The notes below the pieces were generated by a model. That model did not search any database. It was not told the DNA's origin and saw only the letters and a list, made by a program, of their open reading frames with translations. Source: Narthecium ossifragum (taxonomy: Eukaryota; Streptophyta; Magnoliopsida; Dioscoreales; Nartheciaceae). Taken from it: a DNA stretch of 64,000 nt. The position numbers were made by a program, and so were the translations under genes. The stretch spans positions 1,818,130-1,882,129 of the forward strand of contig OY986966.1 of the NCBI GenBank assembly GCA_963920575.1. The letters are read 5' to 3'. Below, in pieces: positions 11,419-22,455 of this stretch. How positions within the stretch are numbered: position 1 is the stretch's first letter; every line of letters starts with the position of its first letter.

Positions 11419-13228
11419 GGCCCCACCTCACCCTTGAGCCTCGTGCGTAGACGCTTGCTTAGATTACCTGTATATCTTTTAGGTTTCTTGCGTCTATGGC
11501 CGTGTGCTGGCCAGTTTTGATTTGACTTGTGTGGTGGATGGACTCATTTTTGTAATTGCTTGGCATGCAATATACATAGTTTTTGAATTTGGGGGGGTGT
11601 ATTTGGGGACAAAAGGGAAGCTGATTGTGCTGGTCTACTGTGTGTATGTGGCTGAATGTGGTTGCTTTGTGTGTCTTGCAGGTGGAAGCTCAGGATTGTA
11701 GTTTTTCAATTTCTGTCATTGTGATGAATATTTGTACAGCCCATGGGCTTCTTGCCTAAATAGAGGAAATGCTGCCAAATTTTTCTCCAATTTCCATGCC
11801 TATTCCTTATATTCCATTAATGCATCACGGGGTATTCCTTCTTTATTTTTACAGGGCATCTATGCGGTCGCATGCACACCTGGGAGCCATTACTATTTTC
11901 TTGGTTTTCACACCTAACCTTGATCTGCAATTTTGTTGTCTTTTTATCATCAAGGTTACTTCTTCGTATGAAGCGTCTCAGGTTATCTCTACCCTATATT
12001 CTTGTTTTTTTTATGACTTAGTGTAATTGGGGACAATTACATTTAAGTTGGGGGGTAGAAATCTAGGAATTCATGATAACCAACTATTATACGTCCCTGA
12101 GATCATGTCAGAAGAACGAAATGAAGAGACTTATTTATGAAGATGCTTGATTTAGAAATTTATCCTATGAATTGTTCAGAAATCCAAATGTCATGTAAAA
12201 TTCAGTAAATTTAACTATGCATGGCATGAGTTCTGTACTTTAACACTTTTACCATGGTTTAGGGATGACTTGACAGATCTTACTGCACTTGAGCACGTTT
12301 ACATGTGGATGAGTTGAAATTAGATTCTGAACCTGATACTAGGATGGATTTATGATTCTAGACTTGACACAGAAAATACATGAACACATGCAATTATCTG
12401 AGTAAAAAAAGAAAAAAAAAAGAAACAAGAAAAAGAAGAAGAAAAGATTTTCAACTTAGTAACCAGGCAGTGTGCCTAGCCAGCATGGTGTTCGCGTAAA
12501 AAGGTTGAATTTCCTTTAATAAAAAAAATAAAAATAAATGAATGACTAGTTATGATTTGTAGCCTTCATGGTTTGAGCATTAGAGTCTGAAGAGTGTTCT
12601 ACACTTAGTGCCCTAAAACCGTCTGGTTTGGGAGTCACTGGCTTGAACCTCGTTACATGGACCATGAAGAAAGCTTAAGAAATCATAACATTGCACAGGT
12701 CATTGAAAAAAAAACGAATATTGCTATGTGATAAGTGGAAGATATGTGCTTAGATAGGATTGTGATCTTAAATAGTTGAAGTGTTTAGATATAATTGATG
12801 CTCTGAAGCATGTGTAAACCCAAATTCACACACAAGAGAGTCAAAGTTATTTTTGAACCATGATTAAATATGTTGAAGTGCTGGAAGTGTGCTATGAATT
12901 GTTCTCATTTACTTTATGTTTATATGATTATGAATTAAAGAATATATTCATGGATATTTGTTCTGTTTGATGCATTGGAATTAATGAGGATCTTAATGGA
13001 GTTCTGATGCCATGTTTCAAGGGGATGTATAGATGTTTGTGGGTATCATCGCTGGAAACCCTCAGGAGACTATAACTCCTCCACTGGGGTCACCCAGTGG
13101 TTTAAAGGCTTGTTGCACATGCTAAGTGCAATCGTGAGACCTACGAAAGTGGCTAGTTAGATTTACTACTTTACTTTTAATTTTTGTTTGCTTTGCTCGA
13201 GGACTAGCAAAGATCAAGTTGGGGGGTG
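11419..13228 (+). other. Non-coding 3' internal region of the Athila-like element
   Basis: No supportable ORF. The stretch is AT-rich, with an A-rich run at about 12404-12445. It ends in the polypurine tract. Confidence 0.7.
13217..13228 (+). other. Polypurine tract
   Basis: AAGTTGGGGGG lies directly before the 3' LTR, as expected for the plus-strand primer. Confidence 0.85.
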
Positions 13229-13396
13229 TGATAAGACTTGAAAAGTGCACAAAACACCCTTGTAATTTGGCTTTGTTGGGCCCCGAGCAATGTTAGATTG
13301 ACTACTTTTATTCCATTTCAGGTATAACAGGTCCTGCTACGAGTTAGATCATATTTGGAGCTAAAAGAATGATATTTTGGCGATTCTGACAAGTTA

Positions 13397-13694
13397 GATC
13401 GATCGGCCTCAATAGGTTCGATCGATCCAACTCAACCAACAAGGGAACGATCAACAACGGCTGGATCGATCGAACTTCAAGTGCCCGATCGATCCAGCAA
13501 GGGATGTAGCTTAACAACGGTGGTTCAATCGATCGGCCAAGTCAAGCCCGATCGATCCAGCTCGGGAGTTACCAGCAATAAAGGCGTAGGATCGATCGAA
13601 CTCCAAGAGTTGGATCGATCCAGCTCGGGCGTTGCACACTATGAAGGGAGTTAAGGAGTAGGATCGATCAAACTCCAAGAGTTGGATCGATCGG
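13397..13694. promoter_or_regulatory. Array of five paired GATCGATC hairpin modules in the LTR U3
   Basis: Modules begin at 13397, 13463, 13526, 13589 and 13661 (steps of 66, 63, 63 and 72). In each, the two GATCGATC-type cores are exactly 23 bp apart (13397/13420, 13464/13487, 13527/13550, 13590/13613, 13662/13685). Each module can fold as a stem of about 15 bp with a short loop. A TATA-like box follows at 13755. The function is inferred. Confidence 0.7.
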
Positions 13695-13754
13695 ACGCGG
13701 CCAGAAGCAAAGATCGACGGCTCTGATCTAATCCGTGGGAGGTTGTTTCGTGGA

Positions 13755-13762
13755 CTATAAGT
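13755..13762 (+). promoter_or_regulatory. TATA-like box of the Athila LTR
   Basis: CTATAAGTA lies about 60 bp after the GATCGATC array in the LTR, a plausible start point for element transcription. Confidence 0.5.
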
Positions 13763-14818
13763 AGTCATTGTTTAGGGATTTTTGGGGTTTTTTTTTCTAG
13801 ACGTTTTTGGAGAGAGTTTTCCTATCTTTTCTACATCTTTTCTTTGGCGATTCTTTGGAGGAGATCTCTGGCGGGAGGAGATCATCAACTTCTACCGATG
13901 GATTATCCCCTGAAGATGAGTAGCTAAAACCCTAGCCATGGGATTCTTATGATGTAACTAGGGTGTGTACTAGGGATTTCTTAGATCTAGGGTTTGTATA
14001 CACGATTATTTGGTTTTATGGATTGATTATATTTTCCTATATCTTGGTGTTGATTTCTTGTTGGATGTTTGGATCGTTCTTGCTTGCACTTGATTCTAGA
14101 GCTTGTGTATGTTAGGGCGTGGATTGGATTCATTCGAATAAGAGGATCATGCTAGTCCCATGATATCTCGGATGGAATTTTCTTCGTGATTAGGGGTTGT
14201 ATAGTGCTAGTCCCACTATAGTAGTGCTAGTCCCACTACGTTCCATCCCTAATCCTTCATGCATCCTACTTTTGTAGATTTGGCCATCAAGATGGTAAAT
14301 CCATCTTGATCTCACACCTAAATCCATATCCTTACTATTACTTGCGATGAATTCATCCTGATAAGAGGGTTCATTAGCAGTGAACGTAACTAATCATTCG
14401 GTCACTGATAATTAGATAATTGTTCTTGCCGACAAGGAATCCTAAACAGAACTTGTCGAGTGATAAGGAGAACTAGCCATTCCTTTATCGACTATTAGAA
14501 AGCCATTTATCGTGTTTGCATACCCTGATCTTTGGAAAACCTGGTATATCCTTAGTTACTGATTAAGAATCATATGGTCCTTTCTCTCATATTCTTCAAT
14601 CCTTTAGTATAGTTTTAGTTTAATTTCAACTTGTAATCTTTTCTCAACTTATTAGTAGGAGATTTGCTAAGTATTTGATTTAAATCCCTGAAATCCCTGT
14701 GGACTCGACTCGGACTCTCCACTATCTACTAGTTCTTAGTAGTTAAAGTAGAGCACCGGAATATATATTGTAATTTTGGTTAGACTTGTTAAGCCACGAC
14801 ACTTTTCAAGTCGTATCA

Positions 14819-15907
14819 AGGAACCCTCACCCACCCCACCTCTCTCTCTTTCATCACCGGTCCTGGCAGCCTGGAAACCATCTTGGGGTCTCTCTTCCAC
14901 GGCGTCTCCTCCTTCGATATCGTCACCGGTCAGAACCCCGATGCCCAACGCCCGGACTCCACGACTGCTCTTCGCCGTCGAGCTCCGCCACAAGCCACCC
15001 CAACCTCCCTCCACCGTCGTCACTGTCGCGAGACTGGACTCCTCTCCTCCGTGAACGCAGGCTCGCGAGACTGGACTCCTCGCCTCCGTCCTTCAACGCC
15101 GACTTCGAACTCTTTCTCTTCTCCTCGGCGCCAGTCGGGGGCAAAGCCTCAGAAGAAATCACGACGGTGGCGGCGGCAGCGACCATCCCCGGTACACTCC
15201 ACCGGCGAACATGCCGCAAGACTGAACTCCTCACCTCATGAACGCCGGCTCGTCGCTTCAGCCTTCTTCACCTCTCCTCCGTGAACGCGGCTGTCCATAC
15301 TACTCTCTTTCTGATAAACTCTCTCCAGTAACCACTCCCACCCCCTCTCTCCTAGGAACCGTCGGGTAATGGACTGCTAAACCGCCGCCTAGAACTATTG
15401 GAAATCAAATCTATAAAAGAAATGTATATGCAAACCTAACTTAGGCAATATATATAAAACTAACTTAGGGAATATGTGTATGTAAATCTAACTTAGAGAA
15501 TATATATAAAATTAACCTTGGAGTATATACATGTAAACAAACTTAATAAGGGGAGCGGTTATGGTAACCGTTATTGCTCCTTATAAGGTTGATAATGAAA
15601 TTTGGTAGTTGCTTGATTCCTCTGAACATTGATCAATTGAGAAATTGTTTGCTGATATTAACTTTTTTTAAAAAAAAGATTGTTACTATGTTCAGGTTGC
15701 TTTTGTTCTTATGGTTATTTGTTGCAGACTAAGCTGAACAGCTGCATCGTTTAAAAGAGGGCAACAAACTTTTACATTTTCGTTCATACCTCCTTAAATC
15801 TCACGCTATCTTCAAGTTTTGTTTCCTTAAATCTCACGCTATCTTCAAGTTTTGTTACTATCTTCAAGTTTTGTTTCCTTAGTATTCCTAACATGTCTTC
15901 ATAATTT
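14819..15907. other. Intergenic stretch between the Athila element and the LINE
   Basis: 14819-15300 is GC-rich with overlapping ORFs of odd composition in several frames that I do not accept as genes. 15420-15540 has short AT-rich near-repeats (aacttaggraatatat). 15787-15875 is a small tandem array built on CTATCTTCAAGTTTTGTT. An exon-like open stretch at about 15729-15790 is discussed in the findings. Confidence 0.5.
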
Positions 15908-15918
15908 AACTTGCTTCA

Positions 15919-16519
15919 CCCTACAAAGGAGGTAGGGAGAGATGGGCGTCAGAAGGGAGTAGCGGCGGCGCAGAGGGACCGGTCGCCGGTCGAGGAAGGG
16001 ATACAGGCTGGAAAGGGGCAACAATCATTTATAGCTGATGGAGGGATTTTGGGCCAGCAGGGTGCTTTGGGCCGTGACCAACCCGGGCTGGTTTTTGGAG
16101 TGGGCCTCCTCCTAGTTCTTATAAACTCAATTCGGGCTGTGAATACGGCCCACTCGGGAGGCTTAATCCCGGATGAAGGTAGCGAAGAGGGATCTATTTC
16201 AAATCCCACCCTATTGGAGTTACACCGCAGGGGAGTTGTGAAGCTACGAAGGTCCCTTTTAGCGTCCAAGATGAACCCGACGGAGGAGGATGATATGGGA
16301 GATGGTGGGGATTGCGGTTCATCAACACAAGGGAGGTCGCGGGAGACTCCTATTTACTCTCCAATGGTAGGAGCAGGAAGCTTGGGGGACCCAGGGGGGG
16401 AGGGGATCTACCTTCTTCTCGTTCAGTCTGATTATGTCAAGTGTGATCAGCTGGAACGTGAGGGGGGTCGGTGTGCAGCGGGTGGTGGATTGCTGCAGGT
16501 CTCTTCTAGGGTTGTATAA
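15919..16519 (+). pseudogene. LINE ORF1, C-terminal remnant
   Basis: The frame is open from the truncated 5' end of the LINE to 16519 and overlaps the ORF2 start (16434) in a different frame, as in plant L1 elements. It is Gly/Glu/Arg-rich and low in structure. The DUF4283 domain and CCHC knuckle expected in a full ORF1 are absent, so the element was 5' truncated within ORF1 when it inserted. Confidence 0.55.
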
Positions 16520-18618
16520 TTTGGAGTTTATCTTCCTTCTGGATGTGCTCATGTCTGTGGAGGACCTGGTGGTGGTAAGACAAGGTTTGGGGAGAAGTTG
16601 GGAATTGTTTCTAGTACCAGCACAAGGAAGAAGAGGTGGTATTCTAATGGTATGGAAAGTGTCAGTAGGCTATGTGACATTTGACACTTACTCATGCCAA
16701 GCAGCACATGGCGTTGTAACTTCGGAGTCGCACGGGCAATGGGTGGTCTCCGTGGTTTATGCTTCAACAAACTACGTTACAAGGAGGGAGGTATGGGATG
16801 GTCTCTCAAGGGTGAATAGCGTCGGCTGGCCGCACTTAATTATCGGCGATCTTAATGTGATCTCCTCGCCGGCAGAAAAGAAGGGGGGCAGGCCATTTGT
16901 GTTTGATGCTGAAATCCAAGATTTTTGCAATTTCCTGGTGCAACAGCAGCTAGTGGATCTGGGCTCCTTGGGTCCAACATTCACATGGACGAATGGCCAA
17001 CCTGGGCGATCAAAGATCCCGGTTCGTCTAGATCGTGCTATTTGCAATCCGCAATGGAAGCAGTTGTTCAAGGTCGGTCCAGTCAGACATCTTGACCGAG
17101 CACACTCGGATCACCGGCCGATTCTCCTCTCCCTTGTTCCACCACCGGAGACCGCTGGGCCTTCTATGTTCCGCCTGAAATATTTCTGGACTCAGGAACA
17201 TGCCTTCAGCTTATTGGTGCAGCAGACCTAGAGTGGGCAAGGGCGTGGGACGACTCAGTTCAATCTTGAGTCGCGAATGAAGAAGGTGAGGGAGGTGGTC
17301 AAGGGATGGAGTAGGTCGAACAGGGCAGACCTGGTTGGAACTGCGGCAAGGCTCAGGGGATGTTTGGAGGGGTTGTATCAGGCGGAGGAGGATGGTTCTA
17401 TATCCCCACAGGAGGAAATTGATCTTCGTTGCATGGAACATCAACATGCAGAGCTTGTCTTGAAGCAGCAATGGGTGGAGAGACAAAGATCAAGGGAGGA
17501 ATGGGTGATTGATGGGGACAGTAATACCTCTTACTTTCATAATTCTCTGGTGGAGCGTGGGCATAGATCGAAGTTGACGAGCTTGAAAAGAGCTGATGGC
17601 TCTCTTGCAGAGGCTACTTCACAATTGGTGGAGGAGGTGACTGGTTCTTTCTCTTCTCTCTGGGCTGACTCTGAAGCTTTCGACGAGGAGATGTTGCCCG
17701 ACCTACCGAGACTGGACACTGTGCTGGGTGAATCCTTGGTGGCAGAGGTGTCGCAAGAGGATGTGAAGTCAGTGGTTTTTAACTTAAAAAATAACTGCTG
17801 CCCAGGTCCAGATGGGTTCCCAGCAGAATTTTTCAAGGAGAATTGGAGGATGGTAGGGGACGAACTTACGAGGGTTGTGCAAGGCTTCTTCAGGAATTGT
17901 AGATTGCCTACCTCTTGGAACCAGTCCTTCATTTCCTTCATTCCAAAGGTGTCCTTTCCGAAGAAGCTCAAGGATTATAGGCCTATTAGCTTGTGCAACA
18001 CTACATACAAGATAATATCTACAATCCTGGCGGGAAGACAGAAAGAGGTGCTGGAGGAGTTGGTGAGTCCAGAACAAGTGGCCTTCATCAGTGAAAGGAG
18101 GATACATGACAGTGTTGGAGCGGCTTGTGAGGTTCTACATTCCATGAAGAGGGCATCCAAGACAAGGGCACTGATGGTATTGAAGATAGACTTACAATCA
18201 GCATATGATCGTGTCCGGTGGCCGTTGATCAAGGCAGTCTTCTCGAGGATGGGGTTCCCAGAGGTGTGGGTTGCGTGGATCATGGAATGCATCACGTCAC
18301 CGGTCTTCTCCTTCATTATAAATGGGAAGGTCTTTGACAGACTTGTGGCACAAAGGGGATTGAGGCAGGGCGACCCTCTCTCACCATACATATTTGTATT
18401 GGTGCAAGAGGTTTTTTCAAGGCTCATGGATGCGCCAGGGGGGGGGGGGGACTTAGAGGGGCTGCGGTTTCGTGGCTCAGATTTTCGTCTGTCACATCTT
18501 TTATACGCAGACGATTGTCTCATTGTGACTACGGCTAAGGTTTGGGAGGCTCGTAGAATGCGTCAGATCCTTCTGACCTATGGGGCACTGTCGGGCATGA
18601 AGGTGAATGAACTCAAAT
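16434..18618 (+). pseudogene. LINE ORF2 part 1: endonuclease and reverse transcriptase
   Basis: ORF2 starts at ATG 16434 (MSSVISWNVRGVG), the standard start of a plant L1 endonuclease. Endonuclease motifs follow: IIGDLNV, then SDHRPILLSL near 17105-17145. One in-frame TAG at 17229-17231 interrupts the frame just after the endonuclease; the same frame is then open to 18618. Reverse transcriptase motifs are KDYRPISLCN, ALMVLKIDLQSAYDRV, GLRQGDPLSPYIFVL and the catalytic YADDCLIV (near 18505). A run of ten G (18440-18449) gives a Gly stretch in the RT and is a likely slippage site. The frame is cut at 18618 by the Tekay-like LTR and resumes at 27839. Confidence 0.88.
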
Positions 18619-21097
18619 TGTCGCGCCCTGACCCACGAAAGCCCAACCGGGCCGGGCGACGCGAACCGGAACCTAACAAACGCGGAAGAAAAGCTGGCGA
18701 GGGTTCCCTCTAACCTATTGGTCTCCCTAGCAATTCACCAAAAGCACCCTCAAGATAAAGATACAATATAATAATCAAGCCTCGAACCACAGATTAAAAA
18801 CTCAAGTGTTAAATATACAAAACCTCGGAGAGGGGAAGTTCAAATACAATATTACTCCCGTAGGAGACTATCTAACATAAGGGTAAAAGCAGTAAAGGAT
18901 CACCAGCTCTCAAAGACCACCAGGCGCCGCCGCATCGCCGACCAACTGCCCGGTAGGGGCCAAGGAAGAAGAACTGACGCCTGCACCTGCAAAACGCAGC
19001 CCGGGTAGGTGTGAGCACTAAGCTCAGTAGGGATCTACACTACGCCACACAGAAGGAAGAGGGAAACGCAACAGTGTCGCCCCCAAGCAAAGCCTAGGTG
19101 TATCACAGGGGCCCCATAACCCCACCGGATACCCCTGAGAGCCCCAGTCATGGTCTTCCAGCGAACTGGTCACACACTGGGTCACACTCAGTAAGGCAGG
19201 AAACGGCACTGCCACTCACAACAGGATCCTGAGCACTGTTGGCGGGTAGCACCGCTGGGTAGTCACACCTGCCACCCAAGAGTTTAGAAGGACTGGGTAC
19301 CGGCTACACCTCGACTTGGCTCGAGGCCGACACGACCTCTAAACATCAAACACAACAGTGTACCAGTTATCTAAGCCTATCACAAGATTCGATTGGACAC
19401 CACAATTCAAACCGGGTCCAAACTACCCAACCCCGGTCCTAGGGCTAAGTCCGAGCTTCCAGCCTCGGGACGGCGACCCAAGGATCACCCACGCCCTAAC
19501 CAATGCAACTAATGCACAATCAACAATGCATGCTATGACATACACAGATAAGAAGTAGAGCATGCAACAGTATGACAAATATCATATAAGTCTACTGGAT
19601 CGCTGCAGCGGTACCACCAACCGCTGCCAGCCGATCCGCAGCGGGTCCCGGCATTACGACGGTACCACGACCATCAACCGCGGACTCCTGCAACGGGAAG
19701 CAACCCCGAAAACCGCTCGTTGAACAGTAAACAATATAATATTATATTCCGAGATATAATATTATATTCAAACACCCAAAACCACTACTTAGGGGCTAAT
19801 TGATCTCGTCGATCCGACGTCTAAACGACGTCGGATTCAAGATCCAACTTAGCCACCAGTAGGTGTATATACCTGGATCAACATATCCAAAATCCACAAA
19901 CATCCAACGGTTGAATTAACGGGAAAGCATTAATCAAAATCGCTAAATATAGATCATAAAACACCTTCAGCCAGCCTTGGGATCGATCCTACCAAAATTG
20001 GGATCGATCCTAAGGCATCGAACCAGCATCCCATTAAATTTCAGAAACGCAGCCCTTCAGAAAACAATTCATAACAAATCGTATATAAATCGGAAAAATA
20101 TGAAACAAGATGGAATAGAAAGCTAACGAATAGTTCTACAACTCTTATGTTTATGAAAAGCCAAGATTATGTACTCGCCGGCCGGAAAACTCGCCGGAAG
20201 CCGGCTGTTTCTCAAGAACAGCAGAAAACCAGAAATCCGAGACTAATCATCCATAAAACCTACTCAAATATCAACTGATTAACATGAAACTTAAATCAGT
20301 TATTCTACAAGGCATAAGAAAACCAACAAAGCAAGGATCAACAAGATCCAACGGCTAGATCTCAAGAACACCCGAAATGAACACAGTAGGTATAACCCTA
20401 CCTAGCTGCGCTTTCCTCGGCTGATTCCCCGCGATTTGATCACCAACAAGCCTCCAAACCTCTTCAGGGATCTTCCTCTCGTTGTCACGAATCCAACGAG
20501 TCAAAGAACGCCGGAAAAGATGGTTGGAGGAGGGAGAACGGAGGAGAGGAAGGTGGCTGCCCGAAACAGGGGAAAAACAGAGCTTCGGGAGAGAAGAAGG
20601 AAGGAAGAAGAAAGAGAGGAGAAGGAGGAAGAGGAGGGGAAGAAAGGAGGGGAAAGGGGGAGGGGACAGCCGGGAAAGAGGGGAAAAAGTGAGGGGAGGG
20701 GAGGGAAAGTCCTCCCCCTCTGACAGGGGAGAGCGACGGCCAACGGCGGCCGTCCTCGCGAAGCAGAAAAACCAACCGACCTATGAATGATCGATCCTTC
20801 CTCAAGGGAGGATCGATCCTTCATGACGATTCACAAGGCTTTCTGGCACGAAGAGGATCGATCCCTTAGCCAGAGAGGATCGATCCTTTGTGTGCTGAAA
20901 GCTAAACTTGGGCAAGAACTCAAGCCCAAGTCCGGATCTTTCGATCCCGGGTCCACCTAGCCATTCTAAACAAACACTAACACATACAAGGCCAGTGTGT
21001 GCACACGCGGGTGTGAAACAAACCAACAAGGCGCAATTTACCAAATTGCCCTTGCGGTCTACAACGAGCCACAGGGGTAGAGGGGCAGGTCCTCACA
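18619..21097 (-). repeat. 3' LTR of the Tekay-like element, 2479 bp
   Basis: Read on the minus strand it starts TGTGAGGACC and ends GCGCGACA. GATCGATC modules lie at 19981-20010, 20789-20819 and 20855-20886. A purine-rich stretch is at about 20520-20710. The ORFs in it (for example 20436-20723) are products of that purine tract and are not accepted as genes. Confidence 0.93.
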
Positions 21098-21114
21098 TCC
21101 TATTACCCTTAAAG
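21098..21114 (-). other. Polypurine tract of the Tekay-like element
   Basis: On the minus strand, TTTAAGGGTAATAGGA sits directly before the 3' LTR. Confidence 0.75.
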
Positions 21115-21170
21115 GAAATCTCGTCCCGAGATTCGATAAGGGTAGGGCTCGGAACAACAAAACAGCTACA

Positions 21171-22359
21171 CTAGAGGACAAGACAAGAAGTACCTGGAGA
21201 AGAAAACCACTGCGGAAACTCCTGCCGCATGCGCGCCTCGCGCTCCCAAGTGACCTCCTCGATGCCTCTATGCCTCCACAGTACCTTGACCAAGGGAATC
21301 GTCTTGCCCCGCAAGACCTGATCCCTTCGATCAAGTACCTGAACCAGCTGCTCAACAAAACTAGCGTCTGCCTCAAGCTCAATGTCATCCACCCTGATGA
21401 CATGAGACGGGTCTGGGTGAAACTTCCTCAGCATCGACACATGGAAGGTCGGATGCACAGCAGACATGTGCTGAGGAAGATCCAGGCGGTAAGCTACCTC
21501 GCCGACCCTCTCTAAGATCTCAAATGGCCCGACAAACCTCGACGCCAAACCTGACGGAACCTCTATACGGCGATGCTCGCAAAAACACTCGGTCGCCGAC
21601 TGCAAACTCTAACGGTCGTCGCCTCTGATCTGCAAAACTCTTCAGTCGGCTCTGAGCCGTCAGAAGCCTCTACCTGACGATGTCTGGACCGGTGAGTGAA
21701 GCCTCTCCAACTTCTGTCCAGCACACTGGGGAACGACACGGCCTACCGTACAACGCCTCGAAAGGTGCTACTCCAAGACTGGACTGGTAGCTGTTGTTGT
21801 AGGCGAACTCCACCAAGGGAACGTGCTCCTCCCAGCTGCCTCCTGCGTCGAGAACACATGCTCTCAGCATGTCCTCCAAGATCTGGATCGTCCGCTCTGA
21901 CTGCCCGTCTGTCTGCGGATGGAAAGCCGTACTGAAAGTCAGGAGTGTGCCAACTGCCTCCTGAAAGTCGCGCCAGAACCTGCTGGTGAACCTGGGGTCA
22001 CGGTCTGACACGATAGAAACTGGAACTCCGTGTAGTCTGACCACCTCTCTGACGTACAAGCTGCCCAACCTGTCCGTCGAGTCTGTCACCCGCATAGGCA
22101 GGAAGTGCGCCGATTTGGTCAATCGATCAACGATGACCCAAATCGCGTCATTCCCCATAGGAGATCTCGGTAGCCCGGTCACGAAGTCCATCGTGATGTG
22201 CTCCCACTTCCACTCAGCTAGTGGAAGCGGTTGAAGTAACCCTGGAGTCCGCTGGTGCTCTGCCTTGACCTTCTGACAGGTAAGGCAGCGCGATACGAAC
22301 TCCGTCACTGCCCTCTTCATCCCGCGCCACAAGAACTGTCGCCGAAGATCCTGGTACAT
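21171..22359 (-). pseudogene. Integrase and C-terminal chromodomain-like region, Tekay-like
   Basis: The piece 22359-21670 holds part of the integrase zinc finger (CLTCQKVKAEHQ) and the catalytic core: TMDFVTGLP, SIVSDRDPRFTS, and the glutamate in DGQSERTIQ, ending ALYGRPCRSP. The frame then breaks. The piece 21605-21171 carries the GPFEILERVG region and a C-terminal chromodomain-like segment (SFVEQLVQVLDRRDQVLRG, then KVLWRHRGIEEVTWE) typical of Tekay chromoviruses. Integrase as a single protein is not made because of the break near 21610-21670. Confidence 0.8.
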
Positions 22360-22455
22360 CTTGGTGCCGCCGGGATGAACTGCAAAACGAGAGTGATGGA
22401 ACTCTCGCAGGACGTCGTCTCGAAGATCTGGATCTGCTGGAACTGCTACTCTGCC

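Larger units (their letters stand above)
1..14818 (+). mobile_element. Athila-like Ty3 LTR retrotransposon, 5' end outside window
   Basis: The element has a partial 5' LTR (1-720), a primer site matching tRNA-Asp, a gag-pol frame, about 6 kb of extra internal sequence with further ORFs, a polypurine tract and a full 3' LTR (13229-14818). The RT catalytic box FMDD followed by FSVFG, the tRNA-Asp primer and the extra region after pol fit the Athila lineage. The two LTRs can be compared over 720 aligned bases without gaps and show about eight mismatches by eye (about 1%), so the insertion is fairly young. The element is defective: one nonsense codon in gag-pol, a MITE in the integrase region and frameshifts in the third ORF. 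The 5' target duplication lies outside the window, so the duplication cannot be checked. Confidence 0.9.
13229..14818 (+). repeat. 3' LTR of the Athila-like element, 1590 bp
   Basis: It starts TGATAAGACTTGAAAAGTG and ends CACTTTTCAAGTCGTATCA, a 19-bp inverted terminal repeat with one mismatch. It carries five paired GATCGATC modules (13397-13694) and a TATA-like box at 13755-13762. The last 720 bp match the 5' LTR at 1-720. Confidence 0.95.

Noticed and set aside
13397..13694. Regular repeats with constant spacing, as in a CRISPR array
   Set aside because: Repeats are 8-10 bp palindromes in a plant LTR, the spacers are similar to each other, and no cas genes exist.
14736..15284. Four overlapping ORFs after the Athila LTR
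   Set aside because: GC-rich, low-complexity, open in several frames at once, no domain recognised. They start inside the LTR.
20436..20824. Pairs of ORFs (Arg/Glu-rich on +, Pro/Ser/Phe-rich on -), repeated at 27172-27560
   Set aside because: They lie in the purine-rich part of the Tekay LTR, occur in both LTRs, and are a composition effect.
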